Shown here piece after piece: positions 24,933 through 35,043 of a stretch of DNA of 64,000 nucleotides. The position numbers were made by a program, and so were the translations under genes. The stretch is from assembly GCF_003591515.1 (NCBI RefSeq), contig NZ_QZCG01000002.1, positions 408,876 through 472,875 on the forward strand, read 5' to 3'. Below the pieces are notes generated by a model. The model was not told the origin of the DNA and made no database searches. It was given only the letters and a program-made list of their open reading frames with translations. The stretch comes from Paracoccus onubensis. Lineage in GTDB: Bacteria; Pseudomonadota; Alphaproteobacteria; Rhodobacterales; Rhodobacteraceae. Positions within the stretch are counted from its first letter, which is position 1, and each line of letters begins with the position of its first letter.

Positions 24933-27850
24933 ACCGGAGTCTCCTTCTTCTTATTCGCTTCCTTGCTGGCTTCTTCCTCTTGTTCGCGCATCCGGGCGGC
25001 ACGCAGCGACTGGTGCGCAATCGCGATCAGCATCAGCACTGTCGCGCCGACGACGAGCGCAAAGACCCCCAGATCGAAGATCAGTGCCGTCGCAAACGGC
25101 ACGTCCCCGATAAGCGGCAAGGTAACGTAACGCGCATGGGCGGTCATGAACGGAAAGCCGAAGATCCAGGAGCCGATACCCGTGCCAACGGCAATCAGAA
25201 GTCCGATCCCCATCCAATGTATTGGCAGCACGGTCAGTCGTGCCTCGACCCATTTCACGTTGGTTGCAAGGTATTGAAGCAGGAATGCGATAGCCATGGT
25301 CACACCTGCAGCGAAACCGCCGCCGGGCAGATCATGGCCGCGGAAGAAGAAATAGGCCGATACGACGATCAGGATCGGGAACATCCAGATCATGATCGTG
25401 GACGGCACGAACAGGTAATCGTCCAGCCGGTTGGCGATATTGCCCGACTGCTGCTCGGGCGCATCTATGCTTTCGGAGGCAGGGCGGAAACGGCGTAGCA
25501 ACGCGTAGACGGTAAGTCCCACGATCGCGAGAACCGTAATTTCGCCGAATGTGTCAAATGCGCGGAAATCGACAAGGATCACGTTGACGACATTGGTTCC
25601 TCCGCCGGAGTGATACGCATTGGCCAGAAACCAGTCGCCGACATTCGGAATCCGGGGCCGGGTCATGATTGCGTAAGCGATGGCCGTTATTCCCATTCCG
25701 CTGCAGATGGCGATGAATAGGTCTCGCCCGCGACGCACCCGTGCGGGCATGAGCGTATCGCGAAGGATTTCTTCCCGGCGATTGGGCAGCCAGCGCAGCC
25801 CCAGCAGCAGAAGCGTGGTCGTGATGATTTCGACCAGCAACTGCGTCACGGCCAGATCGGGAGCCGAGAACCACGCAAAGGTCAGACAGGTGACGACGCC
25901 TGCGCCGCCAAGCATGACCAGCGCGGCGAAACGGTGATATTTCGCCTGCCAGGCTGCACCGATGGCGCAGGCGCCTCCGACCAGCCACATAAGGGCGAAA
26001 CCCGGAGACGGTGCCGTCTGGCGTAGCGTTTCGGCCAGATGGAAATTGCGCCATAATGACCCAAACGCGACGATGAATGCCACCAGAACGACAAGCCGCA
26101 ATTGGGGTTGCAGGCTATCGGTTGAAAGCCAGCCCAGGGCGCGGCGGGGCCAGATCCATGTTCCCCTCAGCATGACCTGATCATAGAGTTTCTGGCCGCG
26201 CAGCCGGTGCAGCAGCGGTGGTCCCTCTGGCCCCGCGGCAATTCCGCGCGCCATGGTCGTATAAAGCAGGATCCCGACCCCGAACGCGACGAGGCTAAGC
26301 AGGAGAGGCGCATTGATGCCATGCCAGATGGCAATGTCGTAATAGGGCAGATCGTCGCCGAATACCGCCCGGGCGGCGGCATTGATTGACGGGCCAAGCG
26401 TCAGGGCTGGCAGGATCCCGACGAGCACGCAGATCAGCACCAGCAATTCAACGGGGCGGCGCATCCATGCGGCGGGCTCATGCGGTGATTTCGGCAGATC
26501 TTTGGCAAGAGGCCCGAAGAAAACCGACATGACGAAACGAAGTGAGTAGGCGACCGAGAAGGCGCTGGCGACGACCGCGATATAGGGCAGGCTGTCATCC
26601 AGCCATGTGCCGTTATGCCAGGCTACCGTTTCGGCAAGAAACAACTCCTTGGACAGGAAGCCATTCAGCAGCGGAACGCCCGCCATGGCCGCCGATGCGA
26701 CGATTGCCAGTGACCCGGTGATGGGCATGACACGAAACAACCCGCCAAGCCTGCGCATGTCGCGGGTGCCTGTCTCATGGTCGATGATTCCCGCAACCAT
26801 GAACAGGGAGGCCTTGAAGACAGCATGGTTGCAGATATGGAAGATCGCGGCTGTGATTGCGCCGGTGCTGCCGATCCCTGCCAGTGCCGTGATCAGTCCC
26901 AGATGACTGATGGTCGAATATGCCAGAAGGCCTTTCAGATCGTGGCGGAACAATGCGACCACCGCGCCCACGGTCATGGTCAGCATGCCGATGCCGGTGA
27001 CGGCGAAGAACCACAGCTCGGTTCCGCCCAATACGGGGAAGAACCGCACAAGCAGGAAGATCCCGGCCTTGACCATGGTGGCGCTGTGCAGGAAGGCCGA
27101 CACCGGTGTCGGCGCGGCCATGGCGCCGGGTAACCAGAAATGGAACGGTACCTGTGCGGATTTCGTGAATGCGCCGATCAGGAACAGGGCGAGGATGATC
27201 CCGTAATAGGGATGGGCCTGTATTTCGGGCCCTGCTTTCAGAACCTCATCCAGTTGATAGCTGCCTGCCACCTGACCGATCAGCAGCATCGCAAAAAGCA
27301 GACATACCCCCCCACTCGCGGTAAGGACCAAAGCCGTACGCGCGCCGTCCCGTGCTGCGGCGCTGCCATGCCAGAAGCCGATCAGCAGAAAGGACATGAG
27401 AGAGGTCAGTTCCCAGAACACCACCAGCATGATCAGGTTTCCGGACAACAGGATGCCCTGCATCGCTCCGGTGAATGTGAGAAGCAGGCCGAAGAAACGC
27501 GGAAGCCTGTCCTTGCCCTTCATGTAGAAACCGGCATAGACGACGATCAGCAGGCCGATGATCATGACCAGCGTCGCGAACAGCCAGACGAAGCCATCCA
27601 CACGCAGCGACAGGGATAGCCCAAGTGTCGGGATCCAGTCTATATCGACAGTCAGCACATTATCCGAGGCAATTGATTTTGCCATCCCGGCAAGCAACCC
27701 CAACGATGCCAGCATGGTCAGGCCGGAAAACAGAGCCGCGCGCCGTTCGGCCTGTCGGGGAAGCGTTGTCAGCAGCAATGCGCCCGCGAATGGCGCGAGT
27801 GCGAGCAAAAGAAGAAGATTTTGTTCAACCATTGCGGCGGGGTTGTCCAT
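24923..27850 (-). CDS. mnhA: Fused multisubunit cation/proton antiporter subunit A/B (MnhAB/PhaAB)
   Basis: Main subunit of the antiporter that exchanges sodium or potassium for protons, linked to pH and salt tolerance. The 975 residues comprise a NuoL-like part (about 1-760, with ELTSLMSFLLIGFWH, KSAQVPFHFWLPGAMAAPTPVSAFLHSATMVKAGIFL), a carboxy-terminal MrpA region and a fused MrpB domain (from about residue 810: FFFRGHDLPGGGFAAGVTMAIAFLLQYLA). Fusion of A and B is the rule in the alphaproteobacterial Pha type. The start was moved to the ATG at 27850 (AAGGA upstream); an alternative lies at 27832. It leads the six-gene operon. Confidence 0.93.
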   Translation of the reverse strand: MDNPAAMVEQNLLLLLALAPFAGALLLTTLPRQAERRAALFSGLTMLASLGLLAGMAKSIASDNVLTVDIDWIPTLGLSLSLRVDGFVWLFATLVMIIGLLIVVYAGFYMKGKDRLPRFFGLLLTFTGAMQGILLSGNLIMLVVFWELTSLMSFLLIGFWHGSAAARDGARTALVLTASGGVCLLFAMLLIGQVAGSYQLDEVLKAGPEIQAHPYYGIILALFLIGAFTKSAQVPFHFWLPGAMAAPTPVSAFLHSATMVKAGIFLLVRFFPVLGGTELWFFAVTGIGMLTMTVGAVVALFRHDLKGLLAYSTISHLGLITALAGIGSTGAITAAIFHICNHAVFKASLFMVAGIIDHETGTRDMRRLGGLFRVMPITGSLAIVASAAMAGVPLLNGFLSKELFLAETVAWHNGTWLDDSLPYIAVVASAFSVAYSLRFVMSVFFGPLAKDLPKSPHEPAAWMRRPVELLVLICVLVGILPALTLGPSINAAARAVFGDDLPYYDIAIWHGINAPLLLSLVAFGVGILLYTTMARGIAAGPEGPPLLHRLRGQKLYDQVMLRGTWIWPRRALGWLSTDSLQPQLRLVVLVAFIVAFGSLWRNFHLAETLRQTAPSPGFALMWLVGGACAIGAAWQAKYHRFAALVMLGGAGVVTCLTFAWFSAPDLAVTQLLVEIITTTLLLLGLRWLPNRREEILRDTLMPARVRRGRDLFIAICSGMGITAIAYAIMTRPRIPNVGDWFLANAYHSGGGTNVVNVILVDFRAFDTFGEITVLAIVGLTVYALLRRFRPASESIDAPEQQSGNIANRLDDYLFVPSTIMIWMFPILIVVSAYFFFRGHDLPGGGFAAGVTMAIAFLLQYLATNVKWVEARLTVLPIHWMGIGLLIAVGTGIGSWIFGFPFMTAHARYVTLPLIGDVPFATALIFDLGVFALVVGATVLMLIAIAHQSLRAARMREQEEEASKEANKKKETPVWN

Positions 27851-28286
27851 TCCGGGCAGCAATCCTTCTCGATCGGGCGTCAGTCGTAAATTCGGCGGCG
27901 CATCTGCTTCGCACGAAGCTTTTGGGAAATGCAATCTGCGATAGGGCATTTGCCCTGCAAGATTGCGCGAGAGCTCGAACACATTTTACTTATGTGCCGC
28001 CTCGCTTCCCGATTGCCGGAATCAGGCAGGGGCGACGGTTTGGCTGTCATGCTGATCTGCACATGGTGGCCGATCTTCTGGCCAACTCATTTTCATGTGC
28101 CAGATGATTAATTTCAGATCAAGCTGATGTGGCAGAGAAATCTCTTCAGGAGCGAAATTGAAACAGGTTTATCCACCGGCCGGCCGGATATTGGACGATA
28201 TTCGGCTTCTGATGCTGCCGATCCCTGATTGGATCCGCGCGTCACGTGGCGATGGCGAAAGCTGCCAGACGCGGCATCAATCCATT
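27851..28286. other. Intergenic region between the antiporter operon and mxaX
   Basis: About 436 bp. It carries the antiporter promoter on the minus strand and the 3' end of the mxaZYX transcript. Short open frames on both strands lack protein character. A GC-rich CCGGCCGGCCGG run occurs near 28176-28187. No clear terminator was seen after mxaX. Confidence 0.4.
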
Positions 28287-28961
28287 CTAATGGCCCTCGA
28301 AATACCGGATTGCCTTGACGACCAGATCGGCAAGACTCGTCGCATCCAGCTTTTCTCGCAGCACAAGGCTGACATTCGAGACGGTTTTGTAGCTGATACA
28401 TGCGCGGTCCGCGATCTGGCGGTAAGACATGCCGTCCGCGATCATGCCCAGAATTTCCTCCTCGCGGGAGGTCAGGCTGGTTCCGGTGCTGCGCTTGCCC
28501 GGAACGTTCATCAATGCGATCTGCGTGGCCAGCCGGCTTTCAAGATAATTGCCGCCCGAAAGAACCTCGGTCAGGGCCGTTAAAATCTCTTCGGACGGGG
28601 AGTCCTTGTTGATGATGCCATTGGCGCCGGCATGCAATGCGCGGCGGGCAAGCACCGCGCTGCGATGCATGGTGAAGATCAGGATCGGCAAGCCGGGATC
28701 CAGTTTCCGGAAGCGGTCGATCAGCTTGATGCCGGCAATCTTGTCATTGCCCAGTGTCAGGTCGATCACCATCAGGTCGGGCCGGGCCGTCCGCCAGGCG
28801 CGCCAACCCTCCAGCGCGGTTGCCGCCGGGATAATCTCGCAAGGAAGATGCGCCCGGATGATCCGTCCCCAGCCTTCCGCCACAACCGGGTGGTCATCGA
28901 TGATGACGATCCGGCGGGTCCGTTCGTCCGGTTTGGCGGTCAGAGTTCTGGTGGGGGTCAT
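28287..28961 (-). CDS. mxaX: NarL/FixJ-type response regulator of methanol oxidation (MxaX-like)
   Basis: Transcription factor of a two-component system, 224 residues. The receiver domain has the acidic pair IIDDHPVVAEG (Asp22, Asp23), the phospho-acceptor MVIDLTLGN (Asp67), FTMHR and the conserved Lys in IINKDS. The C-terminal LuxR-type helix-turn-helix is LTSREEEILGMIADGMSYRQIADRACISYKTVSNV (about 158-192). It overlaps mxaY by ATGA. Position and gene order Z-Y-X, divergent from mxaF, match Paracoccus denitrificans, where this system activates methanol dehydrogenase expression. The related FlhR regulator is the main alternative. Confidence 0.84.
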   Translation of the reverse strand: MTPTRTLTAKPDERTRRIVIIDDHPVVAEGWGRIIRAHLPCEIIPAATALEGWRAWRTARPDLMVIDLTLGNDKIAGIKLIDRFRKLDPGLPILIFTMHRSAVLARRALHAGANGIINKDSPSEEILTALTEVLSGGNYLESRLATQIALMNVPGKRSTGTSLTSREEEILGMIADGMSYRQIADRACISYKTVSNVSLVLREKLDATSLADLVVKAIRYFEGH

Positions 28962-30373
28962 TGAATGGGCATCCTGAGTTCGGTGATCGTGGCATCGCCC
29001 TTGCGATAGGGGGGAATGTAGGTGGCGTGAAGTGCGCGAGCGCGATCGCGTATGCCGATCAGCCCGTAGCTGCGGGGAAGTACCTTGCCGGAAGGTCCGC
29101 GACCGTCATCCGTGATGCGGGTGACGATCTGGCGAGGGTTAACAGAGTTATCGCAATGCATGTCGATTTCGATCCGCTGTGCATTGCCATGGCGGATTGC
29201 GTTCAACAGACTTTCGCGCACGAAGCGATAGATGGAAAGTTCTTCAAGCTCGCCGGTGCCGATCTGGCAACCGGCATTCAGGTCGATCGTCACTTCGGGC
29301 GAGATTTCGGTGAAATCGGCGATCAGTTCCTCCAGCAGTTCGATCAGGGAACCGTGCCCCAGCAGCATGGGGCGCAGATCGTTGATGGCGGCGCGAGCGC
29401 TGTCGCGCACGGCGCGGGCGTGGGTCCGCGTCGCCTCAAGCGCCTCGACCAACTGGGACCGCGCCGCGTCATCAATATCCGAGGCGACGCTTCTCGCCTG
29501 AGCGAGCGCGGCGTTCAGGGCGAAAAGCTGCGGGCCCATTTCGTCATGGAGATCCGATGCGATCTTTGCCCGCTCGGCTTCGGACAATGTCAGCAGGCGG
29601 GTTTGCAGCAGATCGTTTTCCGCGCGCTTGGCCTGAAGATGCGCAGCAAGCTCGTTCACGCCCTCCGCGAGGGCCGAGAATTCGACCAGCCTTCCATTGG
29701 GTGCGCGGCGGGTCAGATCTCCCTGACGGATCGCGGACAATGCCTCTTGCAGGATCCGAAGCCTGCGCAGGATCAGCGTGCTGACAAGCATGGTCAGCCC
29801 CACCATTACGATCCCGGTCAAGGCAAGCAGCGGCATGATCACGCTGAAATCTTCCCAGACTTCGGCAATCTCATCGCTGGGATCGGTCGAGATCCACAGA
29901 CTGCCCAGTATATTCGGATAATGCGAGATCGGAAACAGGTCCGTTTGCGGCTCTGGACGCATAAGCTGGTTGAACCAGTCGGGTACGGTATTCTCGGAAA
30001 CGCTCTCGGCCTTCTCTGCGCGTGCCATCAAAGGATCGCCCTGTGTATCGATGATATGGGATGATACATGGCGCAGCGCATCGATTTCGGCCGATAACCG
30101 CATTGCGTCGCCCATTGTATCGCGACCCGCGAACCGCTGTGGCATGCGGATGGCAACGGTCGTCTGGGCGATACGGAATGCCGATGATGTCTCTTCGACG
30201 ATGGCGTGCCTTGCGTTCAGGATGATAATCGTGGCCACGGCAATGCACAGCAGGAGTCCCACCCCCGCCGAAACCAGCATCACCAGCCTGTGCAGAGACA
30301 GCTTGCCGTAAGATACGGTCGGGACCCGGTTGGGGAGCTGGGTTGCAACCGATATGTTGGCAGGGTGCGTCAC
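28958..30373 (-). CDS. mxaY: NarX-type sensor histidine kinase of methanol oxidation (MxaY-like)
   Basis: Inner-membrane sensor kinase, 471 residues. Helix 1 is at 30-52, a periplasmic region at 53-178, helix 2 at 179-202 and HAMP at 203-255. A HisKA_3 domain carries the phospho-acceptor His276 in DLHDEMGPQLFALNAAL, and the ATPase domain has RESLLNAIRHG (Asn391) and TDDGRG (422-425). The LHDE motif is that of NarX/DegS-type kinases, the usual partners of LuxR-type regulators such as the next gene. It starts with GTG overlapping the mxaZ stop (GTGA). What it senses is not evident. Confidence 0.84.
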   Translation of the reverse strand: MTHPANISVATQLPNRVPTVSYGKLSLHRLVMLVSAGVGLLLCIAVATIIILNARHAIVEETSSAFRIAQTTVAIRMPQRFAGRDTMGDAMRLSAEIDALRHVSSHIIDTQGDPLMARAEKAESVSENTVPDWFNQLMRPEPQTDLFPISHYPNILGSLWISTDPSDEIAEVWEDFSVIMPLLALTGIVMVGLTMLVSTLILRRLRILQEALSAIRQGDLTRRAPNGRLVEFSALAEGVNELAAHLQAKRAENDLLQTRLLTLSEAERAKIASDLHDEMGPQLFALNAALAQARSVASDIDDAARSQLVEALEATRTHARAVRDSARAAINDLRPMLLGHGSLIELLEELIADFTEISPEVTIDLNAGCQIGTGELEELSIYRFVRESLLNAIRHGNAQRIEIDMHCDNSVNPRQIVTRITDDGRGPSGKVLPRSYGLIGIRDRARALHATYIPPYRKGDATITELRMPIQ

Positions 30374-30861
30374 TGGGCTGCCTGTGTCGCGGTCGTGACG
30401 GCAGCGGTGTGATCGGCCCCCTGGCTGCGCAGCACACGGTAATTCTGGACCACCGCGGTCAGGCTGCCGGTTCGCGCGGAACCATTTTCGGGTGCCAGAT
30501 CGTCCAGCAAATCTATGATATCGATCTCCTCCTGCTTTTCACGGATTTCCTGCCATAATTGCACACTGCGATTTGCAATCATGCGCGGGCTTTCCTGATA
30601 TAAGGCGGTCGCGCGGTCCAGCCGCGGGGTGATCTGCGCGGCGGGCGCACCGGTGACGCGGGCGATGAAGTCTAGCGGCGTTTCCGTATTTGTCACCTCC
30701 AGCCATTCGTTTCTGCCCGAATTGCCGGTTTCCTTGTTCTGCGAGGTCGACGCGGCTGGCAGGGTTTCGTCCTCTTCTTCTCGACAACCGCCTAGCGCCA
30801 GAGTCCCCGACACAAACAGGCCGAGCGCGAGGATGGTGATAATGCTTCCGGGCTGGCTCAT
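30370..30861 (-). CDS. mxaZ: Lipoprotein MxaZ-like, first gene of mxaZYX
   Basis: A 163-residue secreted protein with a signal peptide and lipobox LALGGC (Cys about residue 25), so it is probably anchored to a membrane facing the periplasm. The mature part is acidic and hydrophilic, with a helical centre (PRLDRATALYQESPRMIANRSVQLWQEIREKQEEIDIIDLL). It has no recognised domain. By position it corresponds to mxaZ of Paracoccus, whose role is unclear; it may tune signal input to MxaY. AGGAG lies about 13 nt upstream of the ATG, longer than ideal. Confidence 0.7.
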   Translation of the reverse strand: MSQPGSIITILALGLFVSGTLALGGCREEEDETLPAASTSQNKETGNSGRNEWLEVTNTETPLDFIARVTGAPAAQITPRLDRATALYQESPRMIANRSVQLWQEIREKQEEIDIIDLLDDLAPENGSARTGSLTAVVQNYRVLRSQGADHTAAVTTATQAAQ

Positions 30862-31188
30862 GCGGGCTCGTAACTCCTGAAGAGTGATTCGCGACGCCTT
30901 TCTTCTCCAATTCCGAATCTAGGTCAGACCAGAGTATGAGACAACCGATCTGGCTTCAGTCAATGGTATGACGAATTTCTTCGATGCATGCCAAATCCCC
31001 CAGGTTATTCGGGGGAAATATCCCGAACAATTCGAGGCGTACTCCACGCAGACAGCCGGCATCGCCAGTGCTCCAATTAGGTCACGAACGGTCCGTGCCA
31101 TCACGGCTGGATCCGTCGACGAGACGCTCTGAATCGGTGGGAGGCGTTCCGGCAACCGGTTTGGATGGCGTGATAGGGAGAGGAACAC
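30862..31188. promoter_or_regulatory. Divergent mxaZYX / mxaF control region
   Basis: A 327-bp gap between divergent start codons that must hold the promoters for both units. The clearest element is an inverted repeat TTCGGGGGAAATATCCCGAA at 31008-31027 (6-bp arms, 8-nt spacer), about 160 bp before mxaF. It is a candidate site for the MxaX regulator. The region from about 31040 to 31150 is GC-rich with no second symmetric element. A good ribosome-binding GAGAGGAAC precedes mxaF. Confidence 0.6.
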
Positions 31189-33090
31189 ATGAGGAACATA
31201 CTTCGAAAATCTATGATGAACGTCTCGCCGCTGGCATTGGCCAGCGCCGTGATGGTCGGTACCGTCGGTGCGAGTCCGGTTTTGGCGAATGACCAATTGG
31301 TCGAACTTGCGAAAGATCCCGCGAACTGGGTGATGACCGGACGCGACTACAACGCGCAGAATTATTCCGAAATGGACGAAATCAATAAGGAGAACGTAAA
31401 GGAACTGCGTCCTGCCTGGTCGTTTTCGACCGGTGTGCTGAACGGTCACGAGGGTACTCCGCTGGTCGTGGGCGACAAGATGTTTGTCCATACGCCGTTT
31501 CCGAATATTGTCTATGCGCTGGATCTGAAGGATCCGGGAACGATCCTGTGGCAGAACAAGCCTCAGCAGAACCCCACGGCTCGGACGGTTGCATGCTGTG
31601 ATGTCGTTAACCGCGGTTTGGCCTATTGGCCGGGTGATGACGAAAACGGTCCGCTGATCTTCCGCACCCAGCTTGACGGCCATATCGCCGCGTTGGATGC
31701 CGAGACGGGCGAGACGGTCTGGATGATGGAGAATTCGGACATCAAGGTCGGCTCGACCCTGACGATCGCACCCTATGTCATCAAGGACATGGTGCTGGTC
31801 GGCAGCTCGGGCGCGGAACTGGGTGTGCGCGGTTATGTGACCGCCTATGACGTCAAAACCGGCGAAAAGCGCTGGCGCGCCTTTGCGACCGGCCCGGACG
31901 AGGAATTGAAGCTGGCCGAGGATTTCAATGCGCCCAACCCGCATTATGGTCAGTTCAATCTCGGCACCGAAACCTGGGAAGGCGATGCCTGGAAGATCGG
32001 CGGCGGCACCAACTGGGGCTGGTATGCTTATGATCCCGAAGAAGACCTGTTCTATTACGGCTCCGGCAACCCGGCTCCGTGGAACGAGACGATGCGCCCG
32101 GGTGACAACAAATGGACCATGGCGATCTGGGGCCGCGAGGCCGAGACCGGCGAAGCCAAGTTCGCCTATCAGAAGACACCGCATGACGAATGGGATTATG
32201 CCGGCGTCAACGTCATGATGCTGTCCGAGCAGGAGGACAAGGAGGGCAACATGCGCAAGCTGCTGACCCACCCTGACCGCAACGGCATCGTCTACACGCT
32301 CGATCGCACCAATGGCGACCTGATCTCTGCCGACAAGATGGATGATACGGTCAACTGGGTGAAAGAGGTTCAGCTTGATACCGGCCTGCCGGTCCGTGAT
32401 CCGGAATTCGGAACCCGGATGGATCATCAGGCGCGCGACATCTGTCCGTCGGCAATGGGTTATCACAACCAGGGCCACGACAGCTATGATCCCGAGCGCA
32501 AGCTGTTCATGCTGGGCATCAACCATATCTGCATGGACTGGGAGCCCTTCATGCTGCCCTATCGTGCAGGCCAGTTCTTCGTGGGTGCCACGCTGAACAT
32601 GTATCCCGGCCCGAAAGGCGATCGCGAGAACGGTCTGGGACTTGGCCAGATCAAGGCCTACAACGCCATTACCGGCGAAATGGCCTGGGAGAAGATGGAA
32701 CGCTTCTCTGTCTGGGGCGGCACGATGTCCACCGCGGGTGGCGTGACCTTCTACGGTACTCTGGACGGTTTCATCAAGGCACGCGACAGCGACACGGGCG
32801 ATCTGCTGTGGAAGTTCAAGCTTCCGTCCGGCGTGATTGGTCATCCGATGACCTATCAGCATGACGGCCGTCAATATGTGGCGATCATGTATGGTGTCGG
32901 CGGCTGGCCCGGTGTTGGCCTGGTCTTCGATCTCAATGACCCGACCGCCGGTCTGGGATCCGTTGGCGCCTTCCGTCGTATGAAGGAGTTCACTCAGATG
33001 GGTGGCGGGCTGATGGTCTTCTCGCTTGATGGCGAAGGTCCGTATTCAGACCCGAATGTCGGCGAATACGTATCGGGCGAAGACGCCTGA
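31189..33090 (+). CDS. mxaF: Methanol dehydrogenase large subunit MxaF (PQQ, calcium type)
   Basis: Periplasmic PQQ enzyme that oxidises methanol to formaldehyde and passes electrons to cytochrome cL. The 633-residue precursor has a signal peptide ending VLA (residue 33). In mature numbering the active-site features fall where expected for MxaF: adjacent Cys103-Cys104, Glu177 and Asn261 (calcium ligands) and catalytic Asp303. Position 305, two after the catalytic Asp, is Ala (WDYAGVN). Lanthanide-dependent XoxF enzymes have Asp there, so this is the calcium enzyme. Multiple tryptophan-docking blade motifs ([23 protein letters not shown]) mark the eight-bladed propeller. It heads the mxaFJGIRSACKLD operon. 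Confidence 0.97.
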   Translation: MRNILRKSMMNVSPLALASAVMVGTVGASPVLANDQLVELAKDPANWVMTGRDYNAQNYSEMDEINKENVKELRPAWSFSTGVLNGHEGTPLVVGDKMFVHTPFPNIVYALDLKDPGTILWQNKPQQNPTARTVACCDVVNRGLAYWPGDDENGPLIFRTQLDGHIAALDAETGETVWMMENSDIKVGSTLTIAPYVIKDMVLVGSSGAELGVRGYVTAYDVKTGEKRWRAFATGPDEELKLAEDFNAPNPHYGQFNLGTETWEGDAWKIGGGTNWGWYAYDPEEDLFYYGSGNPAPWNETMRPGDNKWTMAIWGREAETGEAKFAYQKTPHDEWDYAGVNVMMLSEQEDKEGNMRKLLTHPDRNGIVYTLDRTNGDLISADKMDDTVNWVKEVQLDTGLPVRDPEFGTRMDHQARDICPSAMGYHNQGHDSYDPERKLFMLGINHICMDWEPFMLPYRAGQFFVGATLNMYPGPKGDRENGLGLGQIKAYNAITGEMAWEKMERFSVWGGTMSTAGGVTFYGTLDGFIKARDSDTGDLLWKFKLPSGVIGHPMTYQHDGRQYVAIMYGVGGWPGVGLVFDLNDPTAGLGSVGAFRRMKEFTQMGGGLMVFSLDGEGPYSDPNVGEYVSGEDA

Positions 33091-33167
33091 TACGCATCGG
33101 GACGGCTGGCTGCTCTCCAAACCCCGCCAGCCGTCCCCCTTTGAACTGACATATGGGAGACTCGACA

Positions 33168-34025
33168 ATGTACGCGACGATTTCGCGCCTTGGATTCGGC
33201 GGGGCGGTCATGCTGTGCGCTCTGGGAAGCGCAACCGCGCAAGAGGCAGAGGCGCCAGCTGACGACGATCAGCCCCTCCGCATCTGCGCCTCGACCAAGG
33301 ATGCACCGTATTCCACCGGAGACGGCACCGGTTTTGAAAACCGCATCGCCGAGGTTCTGGCTGACGAGACCGGCATGAAGCTGGATCTGGTGATGATCGA
33401 CAATGATGCGATCTATCTGTTCCGCGACGGGATCGAAAAGGATCTGTGCGATGTGTTGGTGGGCGTCGACGCCGGTGACGAACGACTTCTGACCAGCGAA
33501 CCTTACTATCGGTCGGGCTATGCTTTCATCAGCCGGCAAGACCGGAATTTCGAGGGCGACAAATGGCAGGACGTCGATCAGGAAGGGTTCGAGACGTTTT
33601 CCTATCGCTACCACACCCCGGCCGAAACGATCCTCAAATATTCGGGCCGCTACGAGTATAATCTGGTCTATCAGGCGTCGCTGACCAATTTCGAGGATCG
33701 CCGCAATCAGTATACACAGGTTCCGGCCGATCTTGTCGTGTCCGAGGTGGCCGCTGGAAATGCCGATATGGCCATCATTTTTGCGCCTGATGCAGGGCGC
33801 TATGTCCGGGATTCCAACGAATCTTTGAAAATGACGCTGATCACCAACGAGATCGAGCGTTCCGACGGAATGATCATTCCGTTGCAATACAGCCAGTCGG
33901 TGGGCGTCACCGAGGACAAGCCCGAACTGCTGGAGAAAATCGATCAGGCCCTGGTCTCGGGGAAAGATCGCATTCAGGCAATTCTGGATGAAGAGAACAT
34001 TCCGACATTGCCGCTGGATTCATAG
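33168..34025 (+). CDS. mxaJ: Methanol oxidation periplasmic protein MxaJ
   Basis: Periplasmic protein of the solute-binding (SBP_bac_3-like) fold that is needed for active methanol dehydrogenase, perhaps as a chaperone or assembly partner. It has 285 residues, with a signal peptide ending ATA near residue 23. The body starts [33 protein letters not shown] and includes [29 protein letters not shown]. The start was set at the ATG at 33168, preceded by GGGAG. It lies 77 bp after mxaF and 16 bp before mxaG. Confidence 0.95.
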   Translation: MYATISRLGFGGAVMLCALGSATAQEAEAPADDDQPLRICASTKDAPYSTGDGTGFENRIAEVLADETGMKLDLVMIDNDAIYLFRDGIEKDLCDVLVGVDAGDERLLTSEPYYRSGYAFISRQDRNFEGDKWQDVDQEGFETFSYRYHTPAETILKYSGRYEYNLVYQASLTNFEDRRNQYTQVPADLVVSEVAAGNADMAIIFAPDAGRYVRDSNESLKMTLITNEIERSDGMIIPLQYSQSVGVTEDKPELLEKIDQALVSGKDRIQAILDEENIPTLPLDS

Positions 34026-34041
34026 CCAACAAGGACGAGAT

Positions 34042-34566
34042 ATGAGGCATCTTTCGCTTGCAGTCATCATCGCAATATTCGGAGGCGGCGGGGTCGTCGC
34101 ACAGCAACCCCAGTTCTTCAATACTGTCGACGGGTCACCACTGAACTTCGACGACGCGATGGAGGAAGGGCGTGACACCGAAGCCGTCAAGGAATTCCTG
34201 GAGACCGGCGTAAATATCTACAATGAAAACGAAGAGGTCATGAAAGAAGCCGAAGACATTTACAACACCATGTGTTCGGGCTGTCACGGCCATTACGGCG
34301 AAGGAAAGATCGGCCCGGGTCTGAACGACGATTACTGGACCTATCCGCAGAACGAAACCGATGTCGGCCTGTTTTCAACGTTATACGGGGGCGCGACCGG
34401 GCAGATGGGTCCGATGTGGGGCAGCCTGACGCTGGACGAAATGCTTCTGGCGATGGCCTGGGTCCGCCACCTCTATACCGGAGAGCCGGATACGGCCGGC
34501 TGGCTGACCCCTGAACAGCAAGAGGAATTCACACCTTACAAGCCGAAAGGCGGCGCGGAGGAGTAA
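34042..34566 (+). CDS. mxaG: Cytochrome cL (cytochrome c-551i), electron acceptor of methanol dehydrogenase
   Basis: Periplasmic c-type cytochrome that takes electrons from MxaFI. The 174-residue precursor has a signal peptide ending VVA (about residue 20) and one haem site CSGCH (Cys78, Cys81, His82) in [23 protein letters not shown]. Candidate axial Met ligands lie in GQMGPMWG (Met122, Met125). The mature protein is strongly acidic, as known for cytochrome cL. The start is the ATG at 34042 with AAGGA upstream. Confidence 0.96.
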   Translation: MRHLSLAVIIAIFGGGGVVAQQPQFFNTVDGSPLNFDDAMEEGRDTEAVKEFLETGVNIYNENEEVMKEAEDIYNTMCSGCHGHYGEGKIGPGLNDDYWTYPQNETDVGLFSTLYGGATGQMGPMWGSLTLDEMLLAMAWVRHLYTGEPDTAGWLTPEQQEEFTPYKPKGGAEE

Positions 34567-34650
34567 TCACCAAATCCGCGCCGTCACCCGGGGCAACATC
34601 CGCCCCAGATGTCCAAGCCGGGCATTACTGTCAAACGAGGAGGAGAAACC

Positions 34651-34962
34651 ATGAAACCGCTTTTATTGGGTGTCATCGCGAGCTTGTCGCTGGCCTTGCC
34701 TGCCTTTGCCTATGACGGCACCAATTGCAAGGCGCCGGGAAATTGCTGGGAACCGAAGCCGGATTATCCGGAAAAGGTCGAGGGCTCGGAATACGATCCT
34801 CAGCATGACCCCGCGGAAATTTCGAAGCAGGGCGAGTCTCTTGCGGTGATGGACAACCGGAATGAGTGGCGCGTCTGGCACATGAAGGAGACGGGCGAGT
34901 TTGAATATGACGTCACCAAGATCCCCGGTTATGAAGAAGGCGGTACTCCGCCCTCGGAATAA
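34651..34962 (+). CDS. mxaI: Methanol dehydrogenase small (beta) subunit MxaI
   Basis: Small subunit that wraps around MxaF in the periplasmic alpha2-beta2 enzyme. The 103-residue precursor has a signal peptide ending AFA (residue 20). The mature part YDGTNCKAPGNCWEPKPDYPEKVEGS has the Cys pair (residues 26 and 32) that forms a disulfide, and is followed by a lysine/glutamate-rich helix. A strong AGGAGGAG ribosome site precedes the ATG at 34651. MxaI exists only with MxaF, not with XoxF, which supports the calcium-type call. Confidence 0.97.
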   Translation: MKPLLLGVIASLSLALPAFAYDGTNCKAPGNCWEPKPDYPEKVEGSEYDPQHDPAEISKQGESLAVMDNRNEWRVWHMKETGEFEYDVTKIPGYEEGGTPPSE

Positions 34963-35043
34963 TATCGGGGCGTGCCGCGTCGGGATGGTTATCCCAAATG
35001 TCACATCCCGGCGCGGCACATCTCTCATCATTGTCGGGGTATC

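Noticed and set aside
22948..25020. A longer MnhD with about 144 extra N-terminal residues
   Set aside because: The extra part overlaps mnhC and the end of the AB gene in another frame and is not protein-like; the ATG at 24588 couples to the mnhC stop.
21799..27850. Respiratory complex I (nuo) genes
   Set aside because: The large subunits resemble NuoL/M/N, but they are linked to MnhC, E, F and G genes and an MrpB domain is fused to the A subunit, which defines the cation/proton antiporter.
30919..32874. A 651-codon minus-strand frame opposite mxaF
   Set aside because: It is a shadow of mxaF caused by its biased codon use; the predicted protein has no family character.
31189..33090. Lanthanide-dependent methanol dehydrogenase XoxF
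   Set aside because: The residue two after the catalytic Asp is Ala (WDYAGVN), and mxaI, mxaA, mxaK, mxaL and mxaD are present; XoxF has Asp there and no MxaI.
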